A stretch of 64,000 bases of DNA from DASRDB01 sp035652815 (GTDB taxonomy: Bacteria > Chloroflexota > Ktedonobacteria > Ktedonobacterales > Ktedonobacteraceae). Positions 34,859-42,504 of the stretch are shown here, piece by piece; the first letter of the stretch is position 1; each line of letters opens with the position of its first letter. Made by a program: the position numbers and the translations under genes. The DNA lies in NCBI GenBank assembly GCA_035652815.1, contig DASRDB010000011.1, forward strand, positions 62,001-126,000, given 5' to 3'. The notes below the pieces were generated by a model. That model was not told the origin of the DNA. It made no database searches and saw only the letters and a list, made by a program, of their open reading frames with translations.

Positions 34859-35479
34859 ATGGCACTACAGGAACCTTATCCCTCAAAATGGCAATTGTTT
34901 CGCATCTGGGCAGGCATCGGTTTGCAATCCTTTGGCGGAGGAGCATCGACAACCTTTCTCATTCAACGCACCTTTATCGAGAAGCATAAATGGATGACGA
35001 TGGAGGAGTTCGCCTATCTCTGGAATCTGTGCATTCTCACACCGGGCATCAACCTCGTTGCATTAACAGTATTGATTGGGCGCAAGCTGGGTGGTGTGTG
35101 GGGCATCGTGCTTTCCCTCTGTGGAATGCTGCTACCCAGCGCCGCTATTACCTGCCTGCTGACCGCCGGTTTTCTTTCGGTTGAGAAGTTGCCTGCGGTA
35201 CAGGCCGTTCTGCGGGGGGTGGTTCCGGCAACGGGTGGCATTATGCTGCTGGTCGCTTTCAACTTCGTCCGCCCGCTCATTGCCCGCAGCTACAAAGTAG
35301 GGATGCTCTACCTGCTTGCGGATGCAGTAGTGATACTTGCCTGTGCATTAGCGGTAATCCTGCTGAAGGTGCCGGTCGCGGTGGTCGTTATCGGCGCGGT
35401 TGTGCTGGGTGCGCTTTTCTTCTCGCCGCGCCAGGTTGCTCCTTCGCTTGGACAAGAGGGGGCAAAGGGCAATGATTAA
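34859..35479 (+). CDS. Chromate transporter, N-terminal-half protein
   Basis: A 206-residue CHR-family membrane protein. It begins SKWQLFRIWAGIGLQSFGGG, the conserved FxxFxxxGxxxFGGG entry, followed by TFIEKHKWMTMEEFAYLWNL and the CILTPGINLVALTVLIGRKL block, with five to six helices. Short CHR proteins are made as pairs in which two halves assemble; the next gene is the second half. The start is ATG 34859 (GGGAGC nine bases upstream). The CHR family includes ChrA chromate exporters, but many members have unknown substrates. Confidence 0.85.
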   Translation: MALQEPYPSKWQLFRIWAGIGLQSFGGGASTTFLIQRTFIEKHKWMTMEEFAYLWNLCILTPGINLVALTVLIGRKLGGVWGIVLSLCGMLLPSAAITCLLTAGFLSVEKLPAVQAVLRGVVPATGGIMLLVAFNFVRPLIARSYKVGMLYLLADAVVILACALAVILLKVPVAVVVIGAVVLGALFFSPRQVAPSLGQEGAKGND

Positions 35480-35984
35480 TCCCCTGGTATATTTCCTGCT
35501 GTTCTTCAAAGCCTCGCTTTTCTCATCAGGCGGCTTCAGCAATCTGCCAAGTCTGCATCAAGATTTGATTGCGAATGGCTGGGCAACCGAGGCCGACTTT
35601 GGGCAATCAATCGCTATCGGTCAGATCAGCCCAGGACCGAATGGTTTATGGGTTATCAGTATGGGTTATCTGACCTATGGTGTTCTCGGTGCGTCTCTGG
35701 CACTGATTGCGATTACACTACCGGCGCTGCTGGTGCTGGCTATTTCGGCGGGATATAAGCGCATCGAACGCCACGCCTGGGTGCAGGGCGCAATGCATGG
35801 CGTCTCACTGGCTGTTGTTGGCCTGCTGCTTACCGTCGTCTGGACGATCCTGCGCCAACCAGGTGTAGACTGGAAAGGCTTGCTTATCGCGGCAGGCGCT
35901 TTCGGGCTGGCCCTGAGCCGTCGAGTAAATCTGCTGGTTATTCTAGCGCTGGCGGGGGTGGTGGGATATTTTTTGTATCGCTGA
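35472..35984 (+). CDS. Chromate transporter, C-terminal-half protein
   Basis: A 170-residue CHR-family protein starting at ATG 35472 and overlapping the first half by 8 bases. It has its own copy of the motif pair: FFKASLFSSGGFSNLPSLHQ and IAIGQISPGPNGLWVISMGY, then about four more helices. The pair should form an inverted-topology dimer. The second motif reads SPGPNG where the partner reads TPGINL, the expected asymmetry for paired short CHR proteins. Confidence 0.87.
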   Translation: MINPLVYFLLFFKASLFSSGGFSNLPSLHQDLIANGWATEADFGQSIAIGQISPGPNGLWVISMGYLTYGVLGASLALIAITLPALLVLAISAGYKRIERHAWVQGAMHGVSLAVVGLLLTVVWTILRQPGVDWKGLLIAAGAFGLALSRRVNLLVILALAGVVGYFLYR

Positions 35985-35990
35985 TGGGGC

Positions 35991-36073
35991 AGTTCGGAAG
36001 CCACCCGCAAGGGGATAGCTCTACAGGACGTTGCATATGGTAGAGCCATCCCCTTGCGGGTGGCTTCCGAACT
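35991..36073. repeat. Family B hairpin repeat
   Basis: AGTTCGGAAGCCACCCGCAA begins the left arm; the right arm ends at 36073. One A/C mismatch (GATAGCTCTAC against GTAGAGCCATC) lies in the stem. It follows the chromate transporter pair. Confidence 0.87.
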
Positions 36074-36129
36074 GCCTCTCTGTGCTTCCGGCTCCCCCTA
36101 TACGCTTCCGGCTCTCATCAGCTTACCCC

Positions 36130-36158
36130 TTGACTTTTTCATTTTTCTCGATTACAAT
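36130..36158 (+). promoter_or_regulatory. Promoter of the TetR-MFS operon
   Basis: TTGACT (36130-36135), a 17-base spacer and TACAAT (36153-36158): a near-consensus sigma-70 promoter 55 bases before the tetR-type start. Confidence 0.75.
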
Positions 36159-36174
36159 CTAACCAGTTGGTTAG
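36159..36174. promoter_or_regulatory. TetR-type operator palindrome
   Basis: CTAACCAGTTGGTTAG is a perfect 7+2+7 inverted repeat directly abutting the -10 element, with a further half-site TGGTTAGTTAG at about 36184-36194. It should bind the TetR regulator encoded at 36213 and block transcription initiation. Confidence 0.75.
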
Positions 36175-36212
36175 AAAATTAAGTGGTTAGTTAGAAAGGA
36201 GCAAGTGACGAG

Positions 36213-36902
36213 ATGTCCGAACCTGGAAGTAGCAGACGTGGGAGAACGCATGACGCGGAAGGAGCGAAGGAAGCAATTCTCAACGCGGCGGAGGAGGTGT
36301 TCGCGGAACATGGTTTCGATGGGGCGCGTATCGATGCCATCGCGGCGAAGGCGGGTTACAACAAGAGCCTGATCTTCCAGTACTTTGGCGATAAGCTCAA
36401 CCTGTATGCTGAGATAACGAAGCGAGCAGACCGCGAAATGGCTGAACTTCAAGGCAATCTCCTTACTCCACTGCTTGAGGATGAGGCGATAACTTCTGAT
36501 CGGGGCAAATTTAAGGCTTTGCTGGAAACGATTGCTGGGACGCTTTTCGATTACCTGGCAGCCCGTCCGCGCCTGATCCGCCTGATAAATTGGGAGCAGG
36601 CCGAGGACTGGCAGACATATAAAAAGATCTTCTCGCAATTCGATACAGAAGATGCAGACCGCTTCGAGGCGATCTTTAGCAAGGCGCACAGGGCCGGATT
36701 GCTGCGTTCCGATTTTCCGGGATTGATACAAACGACAGTGATCTTGCAAATCTGTCTTTCGTATCTGGCCTATATTCCACTCTACGAGCTGGTGCTGCCA
36801 GGAGAGGATTTTTCTTCTCGGCCCGCTTTACAGCGAGCGCGAGCGTACCTCATTGACTTTATCGTTGCCGGGATGATGACTGAATCCGACAAGGAGACTT
36901 AA
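36213..36902 (+). CDS. TetR-family transcriptional regulator
   Basis: A 229-residue TetR regulator. The HTH is in the first 65 residues: AKEAILNAAEEVFAEHGFDG, ARIDAIAAKAGYNKSLIFQY and FGDKLNLYAEI. The C-terminal ligand domain (70-229) resembles the TetR_C group with LLETIAGTLFDYLAARPRLI. It lies upstream of an MFS drug exporter on the same strand, behind a promoter with a palindromic operator, so it most likely represses its own operon and is released by a toxic substrate of the pump. AAAGGAG is 12 bases before ATG 36213. Confidence 0.92.
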   Translation: MSEPGSSRRGRTHDAEGAKEAILNAAEEVFAEHGFDGARIDAIAAKAGYNKSLIFQYFGDKLNLYAEITKRADREMAELQGNLLTPLLEDEAITSDRGKFKALLETIAGTLFDYLAARPRLIRLINWEQAEDWQTYKKIFSQFDTEDADRFEAIFSKAHRAGLLRSDFPGLIQTTVILQICLSYLAYIPLYELVLPGEDFSSRPALQRARAYLIDFIVAGMMTESDKET

Positions 36903-36910
36903 TTTTTTCC

Positions 36911-36992
36911 TTCATGAATGTTGACAACATGCTGGGTATATTCGCCCCCTGTCATCCTGGATATTCCCTCTTTCATTGTCAATGTTCATGAG
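36911..36992. repeat. Short MITE-like unit with family A remnant
   Basis: TTCATGAATGTTGACAAC on the left pairs imperfectly with ATTGTCAATGTTCATGA on the right, and the inside carries a truncated CCCCTGTCATCCTGGATA core. The outer ends resemble those around 50757-50947 and 62355-62515. It lies between tetR and the MFS gene. Confidence 0.6.
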
Positions 36993-37008
36993 TGAAAAGG
37001 AGGATATT

Positions 37009-38580
37009 ATGAAACTGACATACAGGTGGCAGGCCACGCTGGTTATCGCGGTGGGCCTGCTGATGGCGATCCTCGATAACACGATTGTGAGCGTGGTGCT
37101 GCCGCAGATGGCGGCGGCTTTCCATACCAGCTATCAGACGATTACCTGGGTGGCTACCGGCTACTTCCTGGCAACGGCTGCGATAATCCCGATTGTGGGT
37201 TATCTCAGCGACCACCTGGGTACGAGAACCGTTTTCCTTATGGCGCTGGCACTCTTTACGCTGGGTTCCGCGCTCTGCGCCTTCGCGCCCAACGAACAGT
37301 TTTTGATTGCGTTCCGCGTGTTTCAGGGCATCGGCGGCGGGGCATTGCTGCCAGTGGCAATGGCAATCATCTTCCGTCTCTTTGAGCCAACGGAGCGGGC
37401 GGGGGCCATTTCACTGCTGATGATACCTCTGCTGCTGGGGCCTGCCTTTGGTCCGACGCTCGGCGGCTACCTTGCCACCAACTTTAGCTGGAACGCCATC
37501 TTTACCATCAATCTACCGATTGGCGTAGTAGCCTTGATTTTGACCGCCCTCGTCCTGCGCGGCAACGCTGCCGAACGCGAGGCCAACGCTGATATTGAGC
37601 CGGGCACGCAGGGCTTCGATTTCTTTGGGCTGCTGCTTTCGATGGCCGGCTTTACGGCGCTGGTCTATGGCATCAACCAGGCGGGCGCAAATGGTTGGGG
37701 CGATTCCACCGTTATCAGCTTCATGGTGGCTGGCGGTGTGCTGCTCCTGATTTGTCTTCTCGTCGAAACGCGCGTCAAGGACCCGGTTATTGACTTCGGC
37801 CTGTTCCGCAATTACACGTTTACGATTGCGAACATTGTGCAGTGGGTGACAACAGGGATCTTCTTTGGCAGCCTGTTCCTTCTGCCCTTCTTTTTTGAGA
37901 ATGTAGAGGGCCTGTCATCGCTGACTACTGGCGAGATTGTGATTTCGCAGGGGCTGGCAATGGCAGTCGGGCTGGCGATTAGCGGCAAGCTCTATAACAA
38001 AGTTGGCCCGCGCATCCTGGCCGTACTCGGCTGTATTATCACTGTCGTTTCACTGATTGGGTTCATACATCTGGATGTGAATACGACCGGAGGAGAGTTA
38101 CAGGTATGGCTGATCCTGCGCGGCATTGGTCTGGGACTGGTTGGTCAACCTGTGCAGACGCTGGCGGTTTCGGTAGTCAGCAAGAGGCAGATGGCGCGAG
38201 CTTCTTCGTTGATTAGCTCGACCAAAGTGGTTGCGGGTGCGGTGGGGGTGGCTATTCTCACAACTTACCTGGCACAGCAAACCACCAATCACGCCAGAGA
38301 TATTGCCGCCGGACTGATGACACGCCCGCTTAGCGGGGTAGCAGCTACCTGCGCGCAACAGGTAGGCCAGCACGTCCAGGCTCTTCAGACCTGTATCGGT
38401 CAGCACGCCCTCACGATGGGCTTGAACGATACCTTCCTGTTTTCACTGATCGGCTGTGTGGTCTGCACAGTGCTGGCGCTCTTCCTGGGCCGCGATCCCG
38501 CTCTAGAGGCGGCTAAAAAGGCCAAAGAGCGCGGTGAAAAGGTTGAGGATGAGAAGTCGGTTGCCGTATTGGGCGAGTAG
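37009..38580 (+). CDS. MFS drug exporter, DHA2 (EmrB/QacA) family
   Basis: A 523-residue transporter with about 14 transmembrane helices. Motif C-type and DHA2 marks are visible: MAILDNTIVSVVLPQMAAAF, TWVATGYFLATAAIIPIVGY, LSDHLGTRTVFLMALALFTL (motif A) and FRVFQGIGGGALLPVAMAII. It exports drugs or other amphiphilic compounds by proton antiport. AAAAGGAGG five bases before ATG 37009 fixes the start; an upstream ATG at 36976 lies inside the repeat unit. It is controlled with, and probably by, the preceding TetR gene. Confidence 0.93.
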   Translation: MKLTYRWQATLVIAVGLLMAILDNTIVSVVLPQMAAAFHTSYQTITWVATGYFLATAAIIPIVGYLSDHLGTRTVFLMALALFTLGSALCAFAPNEQFLIAFRVFQGIGGGALLPVAMAIIFRLFEPTERAGAISLLMIPLLLGPAFGPTLGGYLATNFSWNAIFTINLPIGVVALILTALVLRGNAAEREANADIEPGTQGFDFFGLLLSMAGFTALVYGINQAGANGWGDSTVISFMVAGGVLLLICLLVETRVKDPVIDFGLFRNYTFTIANIVQWVTTGIFFGSLFLLPFFFENVEGLSSLTTGEIVISQGLAMAVGLAISGKLYNKVGPRILAVLGCIITVVSLIGFIHLDVNTTGGELQVWLILRGIGLGLVGQPVQTLAVSVVSKRQMARASSLISSTKVVAGAVGVAILTTYLAQQTTNHARDIAAGLMTRPLSGVAATCAQQVGQHVQALQTCIGQHALTMGLNDTFLFSLIGCVVCTVLALFLGRDPALEAAKKAKERGEKVEDEKSVAVLGE

Positions 38581-38610
38581 ATCTGCTCATCCATTTTCGC
38601 AATCGATATA

Positions 38611-38671
38611 GCGTAGGGACAGGGGGATGTGGAGTGGTGGGAGTGGGCCTCGTATCCCCCTGTCCCTACGC
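38611..38671. repeat. Inverted repeat between convergent genes
   Basis: GCGTAGGGACAGGGGGAT (38611-38628) pairs perfectly with 38654-38671. It starts like family C (GTAGGGAC) but has a different inner arm. It may act as a terminator for the convergent genes. Confidence 0.78.
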
Positions 38672-38701
38672 ACCGTAAAACGGATGAACTCTTGCTGAAC
38701 G

Positions 38702-39181
38702 TTAAAGAAATCTTCTCTGTTGCTGAAGCGGCCAGTCAGCATATCCAGGTACGGCCCGTCTGATACGCGGATAGCGAATGACGCTGAACGGGGAGGTAAC
38801 GCCTGTCCGTTTAATCACGATTTCCGCGATCATAATGATGATGATGGAAGCAACAAGGAGTATCACAACCTGGATAATATCAGAATGGAGAACCTGGGTC
38901 ATCGAGCGTAAAAAGTAATAATAAACAAACGGAGGGAGACGCACTCCTGGCGGGAAGTTCATATAATAGGCTGATTGTTTGCCAATGGTAATTGACGACA
39001 CGAAGGATAAGGTTGCCAGGTCCAGGATGGCTGCTAACCAGAGATATTGCCATTTAGAACGTTTTGCTAGAAAAAGAGCGCGGAACAAGGCGGCGCTTTC
39101 GACAAGCAGCACAATACAACAAAGGGTGGTAATCAACATCCAGGGCAAAAAATCTGTTGGATGAGCATATTGTGGAAGCAT
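38702..39181 (-). CDS. Membrane protein of unknown function
   Basis: A 159-residue protein with four hydrophobic segments at about 14-36, 42-65, 82-95 and 100-122, and a basic C-terminus (RYPRIRRAVPGYADWPLQQQ). No family was recognised. AGAGGAAA precedes ATG 39181. It is convergent with the MFS gene. Confidence 0.65.
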   Translation of the reverse strand: MLPQYAHPTDFLPWMLITTLCCIVLLVESAALFRALFLAKRSKWQYLWLAAILDLATLSFVSSITIGKQSAYYMNFPPGVRLPPFVYYYFLRSMTQVLHSDIIQVVILLVASIIIIMIAEIVIKRTGVTSPFSVIRYPRIRRAVPGYADWPLQQQRRFL

Positions 39182-39262
39182 ATTTTTCCTCTTGCTTTAA
39201 ATAGATGGCGACACTGCTGGATATACAACGGTGGCGATGGGAAGAAAGTTCCCATTCGTTGG

Positions 39263-39349
39263 GGGAGCCGGAAGCCACCCGCGAGGGAATGGCTCTACAA
39301 TAGGAATGCGCTTGTAGAGCTATCCCCTCGCGGGTGACTTCCGGCTCCC
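39263..39349. repeat. Family B hairpin repeat
   Basis: GGGAGCCGGAAGCCACCCGC starts the left arm and the right arm ends at 39349. Several positions differ from the 1785 copy. It lies in the divergent gap upstream of the SOD gene. Confidence 0.85.
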
Positions 39350-39397
39350 ATGCGCTGGTTGTGAAAGATTGACGCATACCCAATGTTCTGCTTGACC

Positions 39398-39426
39398 TTG
39401 ACATTTGCATGTGCATCTAATACAAC
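39398..39426 (+). promoter_or_regulatory. Probable promoter of the SOD gene
   Basis: A perfect TTGACA (39398-39403), 17-base spacer, and TACAAC (39421-39426). The transcript would have a leader of about 145 bases before ATG 39579. Confidence 0.55.
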
Positions 39427-39578
39427 TAGAGATGGGATGCGAAAACGCTTGCATCCTTATCTACGGAAATGGTTCCGGGTCCGGGTGCGATGCAGCGCGT
39501 CTTATTTGAACTACCTGCGAAGATGCGATACATCGACCCCCACATACACTCTCACAAATTTGTGTAAGGAGAATGGTT

Positions 39579-40196
39579 ATGGCTTTTGAACTACCACCTT
39601 TGCCGTATGACTACAATGCTTTGGAGCCATACATCGACACGCAGACCATGCAACTGCACCACGACAAGCACCATGCAGCCTATGTCAACAACCTGAACGC
39701 GGCGGTGCAGGGAACCAATTTCGCGAACATGGATGTGGATGAGCTGCTCCGCCACATCAATGACGTGCCGGAGAACATCCGCACCGCCGTCCGCAACAAT
39801 GGCGGCGGCCATTCCAACCACTCGATGTTCTGGAAGATCATGAAGGAACATGGTGGCGGGCAGCCGAGCGGTGACCTGGCGAAAGCCATTCAGGACACCT
39901 TCGGCTCCTTTGACCAGTTCAAGGCCGCCTTTAACGATGCTGGCGCTAAACGCTTTGGCTCTGGCTGGGTCTGGCTGGTCCTCGATAACAACGGCAAGCT
40001 CTCCATCACCTCTACCGCGAACCAGGACAGCCCCTTGATGGAAGGCCTCTTCCCCGTCATGGGCAATGACGTCTGGGAGCATGCCTACTACCTGAAGTAT
40101 CAGAACCGCCGCCCAGAGTACCTCTCCAACTGGTGGAACGTCGTCAACTGGGACGAGGTTGCGCGCCGCTACGACCAGGGCCGCAGCGGCAAGTAA
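39579..40196 (+). CDS. Fe/Mn superoxide dismutase
   Basis: A 205-residue SOD. Metal ligands are His27 (LHHDKHHAAY), the His in NNGGGHSNHSMFW, and Asp and His in DVWEHAYYLKYQNRRPEYL, the family signature. It dismutates superoxide to oxygen and hydrogen peroxide in the cytoplasm. GGG/Gly and Gln choices (TANQDSPL) are compatible with Mn or cambialistic use; the metal cannot be fixed from sequence alone. ATG 39579 is used because AAGGAG is seven bases upstream; the ATG at 39573 is too close. Confidence 0.96.
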   Translation: MAFELPPLPYDYNALEPYIDTQTMQLHHDKHHAAYVNNLNAAVQGTNFANMDVDELLRHINDVPENIRTAVRNNGGGHSNHSMFWKIMKEHGGGQPSGDLAKAIQDTFGSFDQFKAAFNDAGAKRFGSGWVWLVLDNNGKLSITSTANQDSPLMEGLFPVMGNDVWEHAYYLKYQNRRPEYLSNWWNVVNWDEVARRYDQGRSGK

Positions 40197-40205
40197 ACCC
40201 TCCAT

Positions 40206-40254
40206 AAAGCAACAAAAAAGCTGAGTCGGTCGGACTCAGCTTTTTTGTTGCTTT
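40206..40254. terminator. Bidirectional terminator
   Basis: Perfect 22-base arms (40206-40227 and 40233-40254) with loop GGTCG and T/A runs inside the stem. It serves SOD on the plus strand and the small membrane-protein gene on the minus strand, whose stop codon overlaps its right edge. Confidence 0.88.
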
Positions 40255-40381
40255 AGCGTACCCACGCCTCTCTGCGTTCCCACTCGCAGCTATCAATACT
40301 TTCCATACTATTCACTCCCCACCGCATAGCCGCCAGGTCAAACAGAATCAACGCTACAAGAAGCAGGAAGAAGATTATCAT
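40253..40381 (-). CDS. Small single-pass membrane protein, 42 residues
   Basis: ATG 40379-40381 (minus) opens a 42-codon ORF: MIIFFLLLVALILFDLAAMR, then RWGVNS and an acidic/aromatic tail SIDSCEWERREAWVR. AAAGGGG lies six bases upstream. A hydrophobic helix ending in Asp-Leu-Ala-Ala-Met-Arg-Trp-Gly gives it the look of a real small membrane protein of unknown function. It ends at the shared terminator with SOD and is divergent from the Lrp-type gene. Confidence 0.6.
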   Translation of the reverse strand: MIIFFLLLVALILFDLAAMRWGVNSMESIDSCEWERREAWVR

Positions 40382-40531
40382 AATAAACCCCTTTCATTGG
40401 CGGCAACCCCTTCAAGGATTGTCAACAGATGTTTTTCTTGACTTTCATTGTACATGGTAACTGTGTTAAAATGAATGGAAAAGCAAAAGTATTGCGCGGC
40501 TTTACTTATCTTTTTAAGGAGAAAATGGCAT

Positions 40532-41011
40532 ATGACTTTAGAAAACGAAAAGCTGCTGGATGAGACCGGCTGGCGCATTTTGCAGGAGTTACAGGAGAAT
40601 GCCCGGCTCTCCTTCAGTGAGTTGGGACAGCGCGTGGGGCTTTCATCGCCAGCCGTAGCGGAGCGCGTGCGCAGGCTGGAAGACGCGGGCATTATTACGG
40701 GCTACCGGGCAGAGATCAATCTCGCGAAGATCGGCTATCCCATGCCTGCCATTATTCGCATGAGTACGCAAGGCGATATGTGTTCACGTTTTGCCAGCTT
40801 CGCGAAAGACATCCCTGAAATTCAGGCCTGCTACCGGGTAACGGGAACCGACTCGTATATCATGCGCGTGGTCGTTTCCTCGGTTGAACACCTCGAATCG
40901 CTCATCGATCTCCTGGAGAAATACGGCACCATCACTACCTCGATGGTCCTGTCTACGCCGGTCAGCAGGCGCAACGTTGGCGAATTGTTAGAGCGCGAAA
41001 TGGCCTCGTGA
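40532..41011 (+). CDS. Lrp/AsnC-family transcriptional regulator
   Basis: A 159-residue Lrp/AsnC protein: N-terminal HTH (LLDETGWRILQELQENARLS, FSELGQRVGLSSPAVAERVR with RLEDAGIITGYRAEI) and a C-terminal RAM effector domain (about 70-150; ACYRVTGTDSYIMRVVVSSV). Such regulators form octamers and respond to amino acids. The target is unknown; the divergent small membrane-protein gene is the nearest candidate. AAGGAG is about ten bases before ATG 40532. Confidence 0.92.
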   Translation: MTLENEKLLDETGWRILQELQENARLSFSELGQRVGLSSPAVAERVRRLEDAGIITGYRAEINLAKIGYPMPAIIRMSTQGDMCSRFASFAKDIPEIQACYRVTGTDSYIMRVVVSSVEHLESLIDLLEKYGTITTSMVLSTPVSRRNVGELLEREMAS

Positions 41012-41064
41012 ATCTTGTAGGGATGCGATTTTGCACTTTGATAAAAGAGCAGGGAATCCTCGCT

Positions 41065-41099
41065 CCCTGTCATCCTGAGCGCAGCGAAGGATGACAGGG
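41065..41099. repeat. Family A hairpin, compact form
   Basis: CCCTGTCATCC pairs with GGATGACAGGG around TGAGCGCAGCGAA. It lies between convergent genes ending at 41011 and 41181. Confidence 0.82.
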
Positions 41100-41180
41100 G
41101 CTGCACTCAGGATGACATGAATGAGATGAGCGATGCTGGTTGTCACCCTTCATCATCATATCCCTACGGGAAAAAGGCCG

Positions 41181-41771
41181 TCAGGCATTGCCGAAAATGA
41201 AACCTGCGGCAATCACCAGCAGACCGCCGCCAACCACCTGTCCAATCGAGACCAGCCAGTTGGTGCCAAAGAAGCGGTGACGAATGGCGGCTATAATCGC
41301 CAGTTCAATCGCAACCACTACGTAGGCGACGATGAGTGCGACGTGAATATTTGCAATCAAGAAGGGCAGCGTGTGTCCCGCGCCTCCTAAAAACGTCATG
41401 AAGCCGGTAATCGCGCCCCTTGCAACAGGATTGCCGCGCCCGGTCAGCTTGCCATCGTCCGAAAGCGCCTCCGAAAAGGCCATGCTGATGCCTGCGCCGG
41501 TTGCCGCCGCCATACCCACCAGGAAAGCGTCAATAGCGCGATGCGTGGCGAAGGCCGCCGCGAAGATGGGGGCCAATGTGGAGACCGAGCCATCCATCAA
41601 GCCCGCGAGTCCCGGCTGCACCACCTGCAACAGGAAGCGATTCGAGGATTCTTTGCCCTCCGCTAATGTCGGAAAGTTGCGATCAGAACTACGCGCCAAT
41701 CCAGGCAGACCGAACAACATAAAAAATTTCGCCAGTGCCGATCTATTTCCTTGTGTTCTCTTTTCAGCCAT
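41181..41771 (-). CDS. VIT1/CCC1-family membrane protein
   Basis: A 196-residue protein. After a polar N-terminus, QPGLAGLMDGSVSTLAPIFA and AIDAFLVGMAAATGAGISMA match the VIT (vacuolar iron/manganese transporter-like) domain, with GAGHTLPFLIANIHVALIVA and two further helices; about five helices in total. Family members move Fe2+ or Mn2+; some bacterial ones (MbfA type) carry an N-terminal erythrin domain, absent here. GAGAGG is eight bases before ATG 41771. Confidence 0.82.
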   Translation of the reverse strand: MAEKRTQGNRSALAKFFMLFGLPGLARSSDRNFPTLAEGKESSNRFLLQVVQPGLAGLMDGSVSTLAPIFAAAFATHRAIDAFLVGMAAATGAGISMAFSEALSDDGKLTGRGNPVARGAITGFMTFLGGAGHTLPFLIANIHVALIVAYVVVAIELAIIAAIRHRFFGTNWLVSIGQVVGGGLLVIAAGFIFGNA

Positions 41772-41964
41772 GTGTAAAGCCTCTCGTGTTTTTCGGTTCC
41801 TCAACCCCGTGGACGAGTTTTGCCACTATACAGTATATAACTATCTTACGTTTGACAGATATTTCTCGGTCGAGGAACGTGTGATTGAGTGGGCGAGCCG
41901 GAAGCCCCCGCAGAGAGGGTACGGAAGCCCTGCACAAATGTAACTCCCGATCCGATTCTATCGC

Positions 41965-41993
41965 TTGCCTTCGAGGCGCATCTATGCTATAGT
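41965..41993 (+). promoter_or_regulatory. Promoter of the aspS T-box transcript
   Basis: TTGCCT (41965-41970), a 17-base spacer and TATAGT (41988-41993) preceded by TGC, giving an extended -10. The predicted start near 42000 lies just upstream of the T-box stem I. Confidence 0.72.
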
Positions 41994-42018
41994 TGTTCTC
42001 AACAAACCTATAAAAAAC

Positions 42019-42327
42019 GGTAGTGATGGGGAGAGAGAGAGAGCGCATTCAGGCGTTTCAGAGAGCGGCATAGATGCTGGAAGTGCCGCCGCCAGCGTTT
42101 CTTCTGTGACACCCCGGAGCCATGCGGTGAGCCTCCGGTTTCTTTGCCGGGTGATGTAGCCGCATTCGGGACGCGCCCGTTATCGCGTGGCGGTTTACTC
42201 GTTTTTGAAAGAGTTGAGCCGACTGAGGCCCTGTACGTCGTACAGAGCAAAAGGTGGTGGCACCACGATAGGCCCGCGCATGTGCATAGATTCGGCCCTC
42301 GTCCTCCTGTTGGGACGAGGGTTTTTT
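42019..42327 (+). promoter_or_regulatory. T-box riboswitch leader with terminator, upstream of aspS
   Basis: Stem I carries the AG-bulge word CAGAGAGCGGC (about 42057) and a loop GCTGGAAG. The antiterminator core GGTGGCACCACG (42256-42267) includes TGGC, which pairs with a tRNA ending GCCA; bacterial tRNA-Asp and tRNA-Asn have discriminator G, so this fits. The terminator is CCCTCGTCC (42296-42304) with GGACGAGGG and six T's to 42327. GAC in TGTGACACC (about 42110-42118) is the likely specifier codon (Asp), an inference from position. Uncharged tRNA binding should favour antitermination and aspS expression. Confidence 0.82.
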
Positions 42328-42360
42328 GTTGCGCGAAAACGCGGGAGAAAGGAACGCGAT

Positions 42361-42411
42361 ATGGATAGCGACGACGACGATAAGGACAATGATAGCGAGG
42401 AAGGTATCTAA
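42361..42411 (+). CDS. Asp-rich 16-residue leader peptide
   Basis: ATG 42361 with AAAGGAA seven bases upstream encodes MDSDDDDKDNDSEEGI and a TAA stop: seven Asp and one Asn in 16 residues. It lies between the T-box terminator and the aspartyl-tRNA synthetase gene, and hairpin arms begin 16 bases after its stop. The composition is what a transcription-attenuation leader peptide for an Asp/Asn-charging gene would look like. No homologue is known to me, so its role is inferred. Confidence 0.55.
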   Translation: MDSDDDDKDNDSEEGI

Positions 42412-42426
42412 TCTGGATATGGAACA

Positions 42427-42471
42427 GGGCGGCCTGCCGGATGCGCTTCCTCACCGCCCATGGCAGGCCGC
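42427..42471 (+). promoter_or_regulatory. Alternative hairpins after the Asp-rich ORF
   Basis: GCGGCCTGCC (42429-42438) pairs perfectly with GGCAGGCCGC (42462-42471). The overlapping GGGCGG (42427-42432) can instead pair with CCGCCC (42454-42459). The two stems are mutually exclusive, as in attenuators. No U-tract follows the outer stem, so the effect might be on translation of aspS, whose SD starts 20 bases later. Confidence 0.5.
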
Positions 42472-42504
42472 TTAGCTGTTCTGTATATGGAAAGGAGCTT
42501 TGCT

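Noticed and set aside
42187..42411. 74-codon frame ending in the Asp-rich peptide
   Set aside because: Its upstream part is the T-box antiterminator and terminator; the SD at 42348-42354 and ATG 42361 define the short ORF instead.
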